A stretch of 64,000 nucleotides of DNA from an uncultured Collinsella sp. (GTDB lineage Bacteria > Actinomycetota > Coriobacteriia > Coriobacteriales > Coriobacteriaceae), in assembly GCA_905213265.1 (NCBI GenBank), contig CAJMHR010000005.1:1-64000 (forward strand), written 5' to 3'. Each line of letters opens with the position of its first letter. Within the stretch, counting starts at the first letter, position 1. Under the pieces are notes generated by a model, which did no database searches, was not told the DNA's origin, and was given only the letters and a program-made list of their open reading frames with translations. The translations under genes and the position numbers were made by a program. Of this stretch, positions 56,964 to 64,000 are shown piece after piece.

Positions 56964-59324
56964 CTAAGCCAACCCCAGCAATATGCCCGCCGAATGCACG
57001 ACAAACGCCACGATCCAGGCGACCGTCACTTGAAACGCGAACACGGCAACGGCGTAGCGCGCGCCTAGCTCGCTCTTGACGGCGCCGATTGCCGCCACGC
57101 AGGGCGGGTACAGCAGCGTAAAGACCAGGAACACATAGGCAGTAAACGGCGAAAACATGGTCGACAGTGCCGCGGGCGAAGTCGCGCCCAAAAGCACCGT
57201 GAGGGTCGAGATGACACTCTCCTTGGCGATAAATCCGGTGACGAGCGCCGTCGAGGCGCGCCAGTCGCCAAAGCCGAGCGGGGCCAACACCGGCGCGATG
57301 ATGCTACCCAGACCGGCAAGCAGGCTTTGCGACTGGTCGGCGACCACGTTAAAGCGGATGTCGAACGTCTGAAGGAACCAGATGACCACGGTCGCGGCAA
57401 AGATAATGGTAAAGGCCTTGGTGATGAAGTCCTTGGCCTTATCCCATGCCAGCATCACCGTCGTCTTGACGCTCGGCAGGCGGTAATTGGGGAGCTCCAT
57501 GATAAACGGCACCGGGTCGCCCTTAAATGCCGTGCGGTTGAGCACCAAAGCCGCGACGCAGCCGACCACGATACCGATCAGATAGAGCGAGACCATGGCG
57601 GGAACCGTCGCCTGCGGGAAAAACGCCCCGCACAGCAAGCCGTAAACCGGCAGCTTGGCTGAGCAGCTCATAAACGGCGTGAGCATGACCGTCATCTTGC
57701 GGTCGTGCTCGGATGGGAGCGTACGGGTCGACATGATAGCTGGCACGGTGCAGCCAAAGCCGACGAGCATGGGCACGAAACTGCGGCCCGACAGACCAAA
57801 GCGACGCAACACCTTATCCATGACAAAGGCCACGCGCGCCATGTATCCGGAGTCTTCCAGAATGGAGAGGAACAAAAAGAGCACGACGATAATCGGCAGG
57901 AAGGTCAGCACACTGCCCACGCCCGTAAGCACGCCGTCGACAGCCAGCGAGCGCACCACGTCGTTGGTACCGAACGCCTTGAGGCCCGCATCGGCCGAGG
58001 CGATGATGACAGCGATACCGTCCTCCATGAGTCCCTGCAACGCCGCGCCGATCACGCCAAACGTCAGCCAAAAGACGAGGCCCATGATCACCAGAAACGC
58101 CGGAATGGCTGTGTAACGACCTGTCAGGATGCGGTCAATCTTGACGGAGCGCACGTGCTCGCGGCTCTCGTGCGGCTTGACGACGCAACGCCCGCACACG
58201 TCGCCGATAAAGCTAAAACGCATATCGGCCAGCGCAGATAGGCGGTCGGTGCCGGCCTCGCCCTCCATCTGGGTGATGATGTGCTCGATAGCGTCGAGCT
58301 CATTGCGATCCAGGTGAAGCGCCTCGGTTACCAGCTCATCGCCCTCGACCAGCTTGGTCGCCGCAAAGCGCACCGGGATGTGCGCCGTCACGGCATGGTC
58401 CTCGATCAGGTTAGCAATACCGTGGATGCAGCGATGCAGCGCACCGCCGTCCGGACCGTCGGGCGCGCAAAAGTCCAGGCGACCAGGGCGCTCGCGGAAC
58501 CGCGCCACGTGCAGGGCGTGGTCCACCAGCTCGCCGATGCCCTCGTTGCGGGCAGCGCTAATGGGGACAACGGGCACGCCCAACAGGCTCTCGAGCAAGT
58601 TGACGTCTACGGCGCCGCCGTTGGCGGTCACCTCGTCCATCATGTTGAGCGCGATGACCATAGGACGGTCAAGCTCCATGAGCTGCAGTGTCAGGTACAG
58701 GTTGCGCTCGATGTTGGTGGCGTCAATGATGTCGATGATGGCGTCCGGACGCTCGTCGAGGATGAACTGACGGCTCACGACTTCCTCGCCTGTGTACGGC
58801 GACAGGGAGTAAATGCCGGGCAGGTCGGTAACGCTCGCCTCGGGATGGTTACGGATGGTGCCATCTTTGCGGTCGACCGTCACGCCGGGAAAGTTACCGA
58901 CGTGCTGGTTGGAGCCCGTCAGCTGGTTGAATAACGTGGTCTTGCCGCAGTTTTGGTTGCCGGCGAGGGCAAAGTGCAGCGGCGCGCCCTCGGGCACGGC
59001 CGTCTTTGCCGCACGGGGCGAATACGTCCCCTCGCCCAGCGCCGGATGCTCCGTCGTGCCGATTGCGGCGTTAGCGCGCGGACCTGTATCGGTGTCGTGA
59101 ATACCCACGAGCTCGATGCGAGCGGCATCGTCCTTACGCAGTGTCAACTCGTAGCCACGCAGGCGGATCTCGAGCGGGTCACCCATGGGGGCGTACTTCA
59201 TCATGGTGACTTCGGTGCCCGGCGTTAGACCCATGTCCAAAATATGCTGTCGGAGTGCCTGATCGTCCGATGCCACCGATGCGACAACGGCGTCCTTTCC
59301 AATCTCGAGTGTATCGAGCTTCAC
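56964..59324 (-). CDS. feoAB: Ferrous iron transporter, FeoA-FeoB fusion
   Basis: 786 residues. Residues 1-~75 are a FeoA SH3-like domain (LEIGKDAVVASV, MGLTPGTEVTMMKYAPMGDP). After a linker, the FeoB G domain shows AGNQNCGKTTLFNQLTG (G1, ~121-137), DLPGIYSL (G3) and NMMDE (G4). The C-terminal ~400 residues are the membrane part with two Gate motifs (VLFLFLSILEDSGYMAR, MLTPFMSCSAKLPVY). Imports Fe(II), fitting an anaerobe. GTG start at 59324 set by GGGAGG. FeoC is absent. Two GGCTAACC sites lie upstream. Confidence 0.95.
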   Translation of the reverse strand: MKLDTLEIGKDAVVASVASDDQALRQHILDMGLTPGTEVTMMKYAPMGDPLEIRLRGYELTLRKDDAARIELVGIHDTDTGPRANAAIGTTEHPALGEGTYSPRAAKTAVPEGAPLHFALAGNQNCGKTTLFNQLTGSNQHVGNFPGVTVDRKDGTIRNHPEASVTDLPGIYSLSPYTGEEVVSRQFILDERPDAIIDIIDATNIERNLYLTLQLMELDRPMVIALNMMDEVTANGGAVDVNLLESLLGVPVVPISAARNEGIGELVDHALHVARFRERPGRLDFCAPDGPDGGALHRCIHGIANLIEDHAVTAHIPVRFAATKLVEGDELVTEALHLDRNELDAIEHIITQMEGEAGTDRLSALADMRFSFIGDVCGRCVVKPHESREHVRSVKIDRILTGRYTAIPAFLVIMGLVFWLTFGVIGAALQGLMEDGIAVIIASADAGLKAFGTNDVVRSLAVDGVLTGVGSVLTFLPIIVVLFLFLSILEDSGYMARVAFVMDKVLRRFGLSGRSFVPMLVGFGCTVPAIMSTRTLPSEHDRKMTVMLTPFMSCSAKLPVYGLLCGAFFPQATVPAMVSLYLIGIVVGCVAALVLNRTAFKGDPVPFIMELPNYRLPSVKTTVMLAWDKAKDFITKAFTIIFAATVVIWFLQTFDIRFNVVADQSQSLLAGLGSIIAPVLAPLGFGDWRASTALVTGFIAKESVISTLTVLLGATSPAALSTMFSPFTAYVFLVFTLLYPPCVAAIGAVKSELGARYAVAVFAFQVTVAWIVAFVVHSAGILLGLA

Positions 59325-59375
59325 GTCCGTGTTCCTCCCCCGGCGCCCACAGGGCGTTGTATTTATGTTCACCAA

Positions 59376-59400
59376 GGCTAACCGTTTGCCATGGCTAACC
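59376..59400. promoter_or_regulatory. Two GGCTAACC half-sites upstream of feoAB (DtxR-type operator candidate)
   Basis: GGCTAACC occurs at 59376-59383 and 59393-59400, 17 bases apart, 50-75 bases before the start. The half-site equals that of the DtxR/IdeR box (TTAGGTTAGGCTAACCTAA). The arrangement is a direct repeat and not the canonical palindrome, so binding is uncertain. Confidence 0.45.
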
Positions 59401-59490
59401 AATTTTAACCATGCATGATAGCGCGAACATGCAACGATGTTCAATCAGCAAATTGGCGCAATGGGGACAGGCAGGAGAGTTCAGGGCCAT

Positions 59491-59690
59491 AGTTTCCCGA
59501 TGAGGCCTCTCGGGGAAACTACATCCCAGAATTCCGGCTCGAAACGGGATATGGTTTCCCAAACAGGCCTCTTACGGAAAATGCATCCCGGAATCCCCGC
59601 TCGAAACGGGACGCGCTTTCCCAGTCGAGGCCCTATGGGAAACTGCGTCCCACCTTGAAAGGCAAAACTGGGGCGCAGTTTCCGGGCGGG
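59491..59690. repeat. Tandem repeat with exact 62-bp period
   Basis: GTTTCC/CTTTCC anchors recur at 59492, 59554, 59616 and 59678, exactly 62 bases apart. Units share a GTTTCCC...GGCCTC...GGGAAAC hairpin, then ATCCC.GAAT.CC..CTCGAAACGGGA. The first two units are most alike; the third diverges at its end and the fourth is partial. Non-coding, between feoAB (upstream side) and the hydrolase terminator. Confidence 0.75.
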
Positions 59691-59705
59691 GCATCAAAAA
59701 CGAAG

Positions 59706-59768
59706 TTGCGGTGGAATAGTTCCTGGATGGGCTGGTTGATGCCCCAGATCGGAACTATTTCACCGCAA
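59706..59768. repeat. Palindromic repeat/terminator, copy B
   Basis: TTGCGGTGGAATAGTTCC (59706-59723) pairs with GGAACTATTTCACCGCAA (59751-59768) with one mismatch. Its stem is the same sequence as copy A at 55567-55629; the loop differs. It lies 30 bases after the hydrolase stop and is followed on minus by CGTTTTTG. Confidence 0.8.
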
Positions 59769-59797
59769 GTTATTGAAGGGCTGGGATGCCCGTCCTC

Positions 59798-60697
59798 TTA
59801 CAGATGGCGCTCCAGGAAGCGGAAGGCTAGGCGGATCCAGGGACGGACCGCCACCTGCTTGTCCTCGTTGTCGACCGCGGTGTTGGCGTTGCCGAGCGAA
59901 AGGCCGTGGCCGCCCTGGTCAAAAACGTGCATCTCGCATGCAACGCCCTCCTCGGCCATGCGCTGCGCAAACGGGTAGACCTGCGCGATCGGCGCCGTCT
60001 TGTCGTCGGACACGCCCCACACAAAGGTCGGCGGCATCTGACGCGAAACATGCGTGGTGGGGCAGATGTCGGCCAGATGCTCGTCAGTTGCCTCGCCGCC
60101 CGTCACCATCGACAGGTAGTCGTTGAGCAAATCGCGCCCCGTCTTGCCGCCCGTCTTGGGAACGCGCAGATCGATACGCGGGTCGCGCGTCTGCATGTCG
60201 CGCACATAGGCAAAGTCGAGCAGCGGATAGCCCAGCACCACGGCATCGGGACGAATGTCGTCCGGACGCGCCCCGGCAAGTGCCGCGAAGGGGCCGGTCT
60301 TCCACTGCGTTGCCAGCGAGGCACAGATCATGCCGCCCGCCGAGAATCCCACGACGCACACGCGCTTAGGATCGACATGCCACTCGTCGGCGTTGGCGCG
60401 CACCGTGGCGACCATCTTGGCAAGATCTGCCTGGGGGTGCGGAAAGCTCACGTCACCCGTAGAACTCGTGACATAGTTGAGCACAAAGGCCTGGTAACCG
60501 TGATCCAAAAACGCAAACGCCACAGGATCCTGCTCATGCGGAGCGATATGCGTAAACGCACCTCCGCCACAGATAATCACGGCAGGGCGGCGGCCATTCG
60601 GTTTATCGGGCAGCGGCTCGGCACCCAAATACGTAAACGTCGCCGGATATTCCTCGGTCGGCTCCTCGCCCCACAGCGCATGGTTCTCGACAATCAT
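59798..60697 (-). CDS. Alpha/beta hydrolase (acetyl-xylan-esterase/BD-FAE-like)
   Basis: 299 residues. PAVIICGGGAFTHIAPHEQDPVAFAF (oxyanion-hole GGG), nucleophile elbow VVGFSAGGM (~130), YPLLDFAYV, WGVSDDKTAP (acid region) and DQGGHGLSLG (catalytic His). Related to bacterial carbohydrate esterases that remove acetyl or feruloyl groups from oligosaccharides. No signal peptide, so intracellular. Start at 60697 with AAGGGAG. Divergent from crr across 243 bases. Confidence 0.85.
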   Translation of the reverse strand: MIVENHALWGEEPTEEYPATFTYLGAEPLPDKPNGRRPAVIICGGGAFTHIAPHEQDPVAFAFLDHGYQAFVLNYVTSSTGDVSFPHPQADLAKMVATVRANADEWHVDPKRVCVVGFSAGGMICASLATQWKTGPFAALAGARPDDIRPDAVVLGYPLLDFAYVRDMQTRDPRIDLRVPKTGGKTGRDLLNDYLSMVTGGEATDEHLADICPTTHVSRQMPPTFVWGVSDDKTAPIAQVYPFAQRMAEEGVACEMHVFDQGGHGLSLGNANTAVDNEDKQVAVRPWIRLAFRFLERHL

Positions 60698-60883
60698 ATG
60701 TGCTCCCTTCGCGCAAATTATGCGCCCTTGTTTTTCGACTTCAAGCGTACCCCACTTGAACCCGTGGCGCAGAAACACTCCGGCAATAAGTTTCCCTTCA
60801 ACTGATATATCACATAATCCCAGTTCAGAGGTATCGTTGAGCAGCGTAGAATAGGGGCGTTGACCAAGCCGCGAAACACATGT

Positions 60884-60893
60884 GAAACGTTTC
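60884..60893. promoter_or_regulatory. GAAACGTTTC palindrome upstream of the PTS IIA gene
   Basis: Perfect 10-base palindrome with central CG inside TGTGAAACGTTTCCGG, 48 bases before the PTS IIA start. It resembles LacI-family/CcpA-type operators. A TTGACC hexamer lies just before it (60860-60865). Confidence 0.4.
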
Positions 60894-60940
60894 CGGCAAA
60901 CCAAACGCGCGATATGCGCCTATTTAAGTTGGAGGCAACT

Positions 60941-61504
60941 ATGGGTCTGCTCGATTCGCTTAAGTCCACCTTCACCTCGACCGGCGAGGCGTCTGTTCCG
61001 CCCGCAGCAAGCTTCGCTACCCGCGAAGGCGTCATCTATGCCCCCGTCAACGGCGTGCTCGTCAACCTGAACGAGGTTCCCGACGAGACGATCGCCTCGG
61101 GCATGCTTGGCCAGGGCTATGGCATCGAGCCCATTACCGGCACCATCTATGCGCCCGCCAACGGCCGCATCGGTGCCACCACTGTCACCAACCACTCCAT
61201 CGGCATGATCACCGAGGACGGTCTTCGCGTGTTCATCCATGTTGGCCTGGGCACCGTGGAAATGAACGGCAAGGGTTTTGCCCGCTTTGTCGAGATGGGC
61301 GATGTGGTCAAGGCAGGCCAGCCGCTCATCAGCTTCGACCGCGAGGCCATCAAGGCCGCTGGTCACGAAGACATCGTGACCGTCATCGTCTCCGAGCTCG
61401 ATCGTCTTAAGAGCATCGACCATGTCGGCGAATCTGGAACGCTTATCGGCGGCAACCCGCTCGTCAAGCTGGGCGACCCGCTGCTGGTAGCCAAGACCAA
61501 GTAG
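60941..61504 (+). CDS. crr: PTS glucose-type EIIA component
   Basis: 187 residues, EIIA-Glc fold: GVIYAPVNGVLVNLNEVPDETIASGMLGQG-type start, APANGRIGATTVTNHSIGM (first His, ~85) and the phosphorylated His in VFIHVGLGTVEM (~100). Takes phosphate from HPr and passes it to an EIIB. It stands alone with SD GGAGG and its own terminator, with no IIB or IIC beside it. It has a short Ser/Thr-rich N-terminus. It could serve the lone IIC at 25313-26527 or several transporters. Confidence 0.9.
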   Translation: MGLLDSLKSTFTSTGEASVPPAASFATREGVIYAPVNGVLVNLNEVPDETIASGMLGQGYGIEPITGTIYAPANGRIGATTVTNHSIGMITEDGLRVFIHVGLGTVEMNGKGFARFVEMGDVVKAGQPLISFDREAIKAAGHEDIVTVIVSELDRLKSIDHVGESGTLIGGNPLVKLGDPLLVAKTK

Positions 61505-61541
61505 CCAGGCCCCGCACCATACAGCCAAAAGGCACCTCGTC

Positions 61542-61575
61542 AAGCGCCCGCGACCATTTGGCCGCGGGCGCTTTT
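61542..61575 (+). terminator. Terminator of the PTS IIA gene
   Basis: 11-bp perfect stem AAGCGCCCGCG/CGCGGGCGCTT (61542-61552/61563-61573), then TTCG; 37 bases after the stop. Confidence 0.88.
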
Positions 61576-61685
61576 CGTTTGAAAAACCATCCCGCCAATG
61601 CCTTATCTGTATAGCCCAAATGAGCCGAGCTGCTAGAATATCGAACTGTATGGATAACTATCATTCAACCGTTATGGGAGGATAC

Positions 61686-63089
61686 GTGAACCGCACCAAA
61701 ATCGCGCAGCTCTATGCCGATGCCGAGTCGCTCGGCGGCCAGACCGTCACCGTCGCCGGCTGGGTCAAGTCCGTCCGCGACATGAAGAACTTTGGCTTTG
61801 TTACGCTCAACGACGGCAGCTGCTTCCGCGACCTGCAGGTCGTCATGAACCGCGAGGCACTCGACAACTACGACGAGATCGCCCATCAAAACGTCTCGGC
61901 CGCACTCATTTGCACCGGCACCGTCAAGCTGACCCCCGATGCTCCCCAGCCTTTCGAGCTTTCTGCCACCTCCATCGAGGTCGAGGGTACGAGCGCCCCG
62001 GATTACCCGCTGCAGAAGAAGCGCGCAACCGTCGAGTTCCTGCGCACCCAGCAGCACCTGCGCCCGCGCACCAACCTGTTCCGCGCCGTGTTCCGCATCC
62101 GCTCTGTCGCGGCTGCCGCCATCCACCGCTTCTTCCAGGAGCAGGGCTTTGTCTACGTCAACACCCCCATCATCACCACGAGTGACTGCGAAGGCGCCGG
62201 CGAGATGTTCCGCGTGACTACGCTCGACCCCAAAAATCCGCCCCTCACCGAGTCCGGCGAGGTCGACTGGAGCCAGGACTTCTTTGGCAAGCATGCGAGC
62301 CTCACCGTGTCCGGCCAGCTCAACGCCGAGAACTTTGCCATGGCCTTTGGCGACGTGTACACCTTTGGCCCCACCTTCCGCGCCGAGAACTCCAACACCA
62401 CGCGCCACGCCGCCGAGTTTTGGATGATCGAGCCCGAGATGGCCTTTGCCGATCTTAACGACTACATGGATAACGCCGAGGCCATGCTCAAGTACGTCCT
62501 CAAGGACGTTATGGCAACCTGCCCCGACGAGCTCAATATGCTCAACAAGTTTGTGGACAAGGGTCTGCTCGAGCGCCTGGACCATGTCGCCAACTCCGAC
62601 TTTGCCCGCGTTACCTACACCGAGGCCGTCGAGATCCTGGAGCAGGCCGTCGCTGCTGGCCACCAGTTTGATTACCCCGTCAGCTGGGGCATCGACCTGC
62701 AGACCGAGCACGAGCGCTTCCTGACCGAGGAGCACTTTAAGCGCCCGACCTTCGTGACCGACTACCCGGCCGAGATCAAGGCGTTCTACATGCGCATGAA
62801 CGAGGACGGCAAGACCGTCGCCGCCGCCGACTGCCTGGTTCCCGGTATCGGCGAGATTATCGGCGGCTCCCAGCGCGAGGAGCGCCTGGATCTGCTCGAG
62901 GCCCGCATCAAGGACCTGGGCATGAATCCCGAGCAGTACAAGTACTACCTTGACCTGCGCCGCTACGGTTCCTGCAAGCACGCCGGCTACGGTCTGGGCT
63001 TCGAGCGCTTGGTCATGTATCTGACCGGCGTGGGCAACATCCGCGACGTCCTGCCGCACCCGCGCACCGTGGGCAACGCCGACTTCTAA
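61686..63089 (+). CDS. asnS: Asparaginyl-tRNA synthetase
   Basis: 467 residues. N-terminal OB-fold anticodon domain (VTVAGWVKSVRDMKNFGFVTLNDGS in parts), then the class II core: motif 2 TFRAENSNTTRHAAEFWMIEPE and motif 3 GYGLGFERLVMYLTG. The long insert and the AE in motif 2 fit AsnRS and not AspRS. GTG start at 61686 with GGGAGG five bases away gives the family length. Monocistronic. Confidence 0.96.
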   Translation: MNRTKIAQLYADAESLGGQTVTVAGWVKSVRDMKNFGFVTLNDGSCFRDLQVVMNREALDNYDEIAHQNVSAALICTGTVKLTPDAPQPFELSATSIEVEGTSAPDYPLQKKRATVEFLRTQQHLRPRTNLFRAVFRIRSVAAAAIHRFFQEQGFVYVNTPIITTSDCEGAGEMFRVTTLDPKNPPLTESGEVDWSQDFFGKHASLTVSGQLNAENFAMAFGDVYTFGPTFRAENSNTTRHAAEFWMIEPEMAFADLNDYMDNAEAMLKYVLKDVMATCPDELNMLNKFVDKGLLERLDHVANSDFARVTYTEAVEILEQAVAAGHQFDYPVSWGIDLQTEHERFLTEEHFKRPTFVTDYPAEIKAFYMRMNEDGKTVAAADCLVPGIGEIIGGSQREERLDLLEARIKDLGMNPEQYKYYLDLRRYGSCKHAGYGLGFERLVMYLTGVGNIRDVLPHPRTVGNADF

Positions 63090-63135
63090 TCGTCGAACGC
63101 TAGCTCGCGTCACCACACGCCAACGCTCATCGCAT

Positions 63136-63171
63136 AAGCGTCTCTCGACATCGGTCGAGAGACGCTTTTTT
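63136..63171 (+). terminator. Terminator of asnS
   Basis: 14-bp perfect stem AAGCGTCTCTCGAC/GTCGAGAGACGCTT (63136-63149/63154-63167) followed by TTTT. Confidence 0.95.
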
Positions 63172-63292
63172 CAACAGCATCCGTCAAGCTTTTGGCAAGT
63201 TTTTGGTCAGTTGAGCAGGGCTGTTGAAAACTCGACCCGCCGTTTGCCGACGACTACCGACCGCCCAGAGCGCCCTGCGCCCCTGGGAAAGC

Positions 63293-63343
63293 CCCACGTC
63301 CTAGGCTCCATACCGTCGCCACCCAAAACGGAAAGGACGTGGG
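63293..63343 (+). promoter_or_regulatory. Inverted repeat covering the ribosome binding site of the last gene
   Basis: CCCACGTCCT (63293-63302) pairs perfectly with AGGACGTGGG (63334-63343). The right arm contains most of the SD (AAAGGA) of the following gene, so folding would hide it. It could equally be a DNA operator. Confidence 0.5.
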
Positions 63344-63347
63344 CACG

Positions 63348-64000
63348 ATGACCGAAGCCGCTGTTGAAACCTACGACACCACGACGAGGGGCGCCGCCTC
63401 GATGGCAGCCTATCGCGCCGTTCGCATCCTGCAACTATTAAGCGAAAACACCGGCGAGGACAAGGCCATGCTTTCCGATGAGTTGATCCGGCGCCTCGCC
63501 CATCCCGACGACCCCGCCCGCATGCCCATCTCGGCGGCGCGGCGCAGCATCTACACCGCCATCTCCGCGCTTCGCCATGCCGGATACGAAATTGAGTACA
63601 AACGCGGCGTGGGCTACAAACTTCTTACCCGCCCGCTCACCGATGAAGAGATCATCCGGCTCCACGGTATGGTCATGCGCAACCGCTCCACGCCTATCGC
63701 CATCCGCAAGAGCATGGCGCAGCATTTAGTTGCCATGGCGAGTGCCGACGTTCGCGGCTACCTCGATACACCCGAACCCGCTCCAAGCGCAGGCAGCAAG
63801 GCTACCAAGGCAACACGCACGCCCATCAAGCGCATCGACACGTGCAAGCTCGTCGAGCAGGCCATCGACCACGGAACCACGGTGAGTTTTGATATTTCGA
63901 GCGCCAGGGCGCGTGGCGAAACCGAAGCAGCACGGATGACACTCCGTCCCTTTGCCATCAGGCAGCGCGATGGCATCTCGTATTTGCTGGGAACGGTCTA
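63348..64000 (+). CDS. Helix-turn-helix regulator of the WYL/YafY type, cut by window end
   Basis: An open frame of 217 codons without a stop runs from ATG at 63348 to the window edge. It begins MTEAAVETYDTTTRGAASMA, followed by a winged-helix-like region (AYRAVRILQLLSEN, ISAARRSIYTAISALRHAGYEIEYKRGVGYKLL, ~25-95). The remainder (LTDEEIIRLHGMVM, then VEQAIDHGTTVSF and LRPFAIRQRDGISYLLG) matches the order of WYL-domain regulators, where VSFDIS.....RPF...DGISYLLG is the WYL sheet start. Ligand and targets unknown. Codon use fits the genome. Confidence 0.75.
   Translation, partial: MTEAAVETYDTTTRGAASMAAYRAVRILQLLSENTGEDKAMLSDELIRRLAHPDDPARMPISAARRSIYTAISALRHAGYEIEYKRGVGYKLLTRPLTDEEIIRLHGMVMRNRSTPIAIRKSMAQHLVAMASADVRGYLDTPEPAPSAGSKATKATRTPIKRIDTCKLVEQAIDHGTTVSFDISSARARGETEAARMTLRPFAIRQRDGISYLLGTV

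Noticed and set aside
59491..59690. CRISPR array
   Set aside because: The 62-bp period has no invariant repeat separated by unique spacers; whole units are degenerate copies, and no cas gene is present.

Overview
The window reads as chromosome from a GC-rich anaerobic actinobacterium of the class Coriobacteriia, most likely Collinsella or a close relative. The evidence is actinobacterial-type RpoB/RpoC and ribosomal proteins together with an anaerobe's purine-oxidation genes, a FeoA-FeoB fusion, a FabK-type fatty-acid operon and a PTS. Genus is an inference from gene content; no rRNA gene is present to confirm it. I saw no tRNA, rRNA or CRISPR array.

Layout. 1-230: left end of an IS200/IS605 element with the start of its transposase. 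335-9707 (minus): purine-oxidation operon (NCS2 permease, SsnA amidohydrolase, YgfK, polyferredoxin, XdhD-type molybdenum hydroxylase), with a divergent YheO/DauR-type regulator and a convergent RidA. 11.5-14.7 kb (plus): U32 RNA-hydroxylase-like protein and a pseudouridine synthase. 14.8-16.6 kb (minus): oxidoreductase and DeoR regulator. 17.1-22.9 kb (minus): ribosomal operon rplC-D-W-B-rpsS-rplV-rpsC-rplP-rpmC-rpsQ-rplN-rplX, ended by a terminator after rplX. 23.3-25.2 kb: histidine phosphatase and cation-efflux protein. 25.3-35.7 kb (minus): complete type II fatty-acid initiation/elongation operon (fabH, acpP, fabK, fabD, fabG, fabF, accB, fabZ, accC, a fused accDA) followed by an orphan PTS IIC; birA is divergent, and its product biotinylates AccB. 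36.8-48.6 kb (minus): rpsL-rpsG-fusA-rpsJ and rpoB-rpoC. 48.9-51.1 kb: galU and rplJ-rplL. 51.7-61.5 kb: aminotransferase, an unknown protein, a family-6 UDG-like glycosylase, a GH13 enzyme, an MFS exporter, FeoAB, an esterase-like hydrolase and PTS IIA. 61.7-64 kb: asnS and the start of an HTH/WYL-type regulator.

Most unusual observations. (1) RpoC carries a C-terminal extension that looks like the DNA-binding C-terminal domain of RNA polymerase alpha, with most of the DNA-contact residues conserved. (2) Three large nested palindromes share a conserved ~65-base core with covarying inner stems, but each has its own private outer arms (up to 49 bp, perfect). Each lies 206-288 bases upstream of a ribosomal-protein operon (rplC, rpsL, rplJ). 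(3) Several intercistronic gaps in the purine and ribosomal operons are built almost entirely of serial hairpins. (4) Smaller repeat families occur: a 62-bp-period tandem repeat, a repeated terminator palindrome, and tandem 33-bp palindromes.

Limits. All comparisons were made by eye. Start codons were chosen from Shine-Dalgarno spacing and family length. Promoters and operators are motif matches only.
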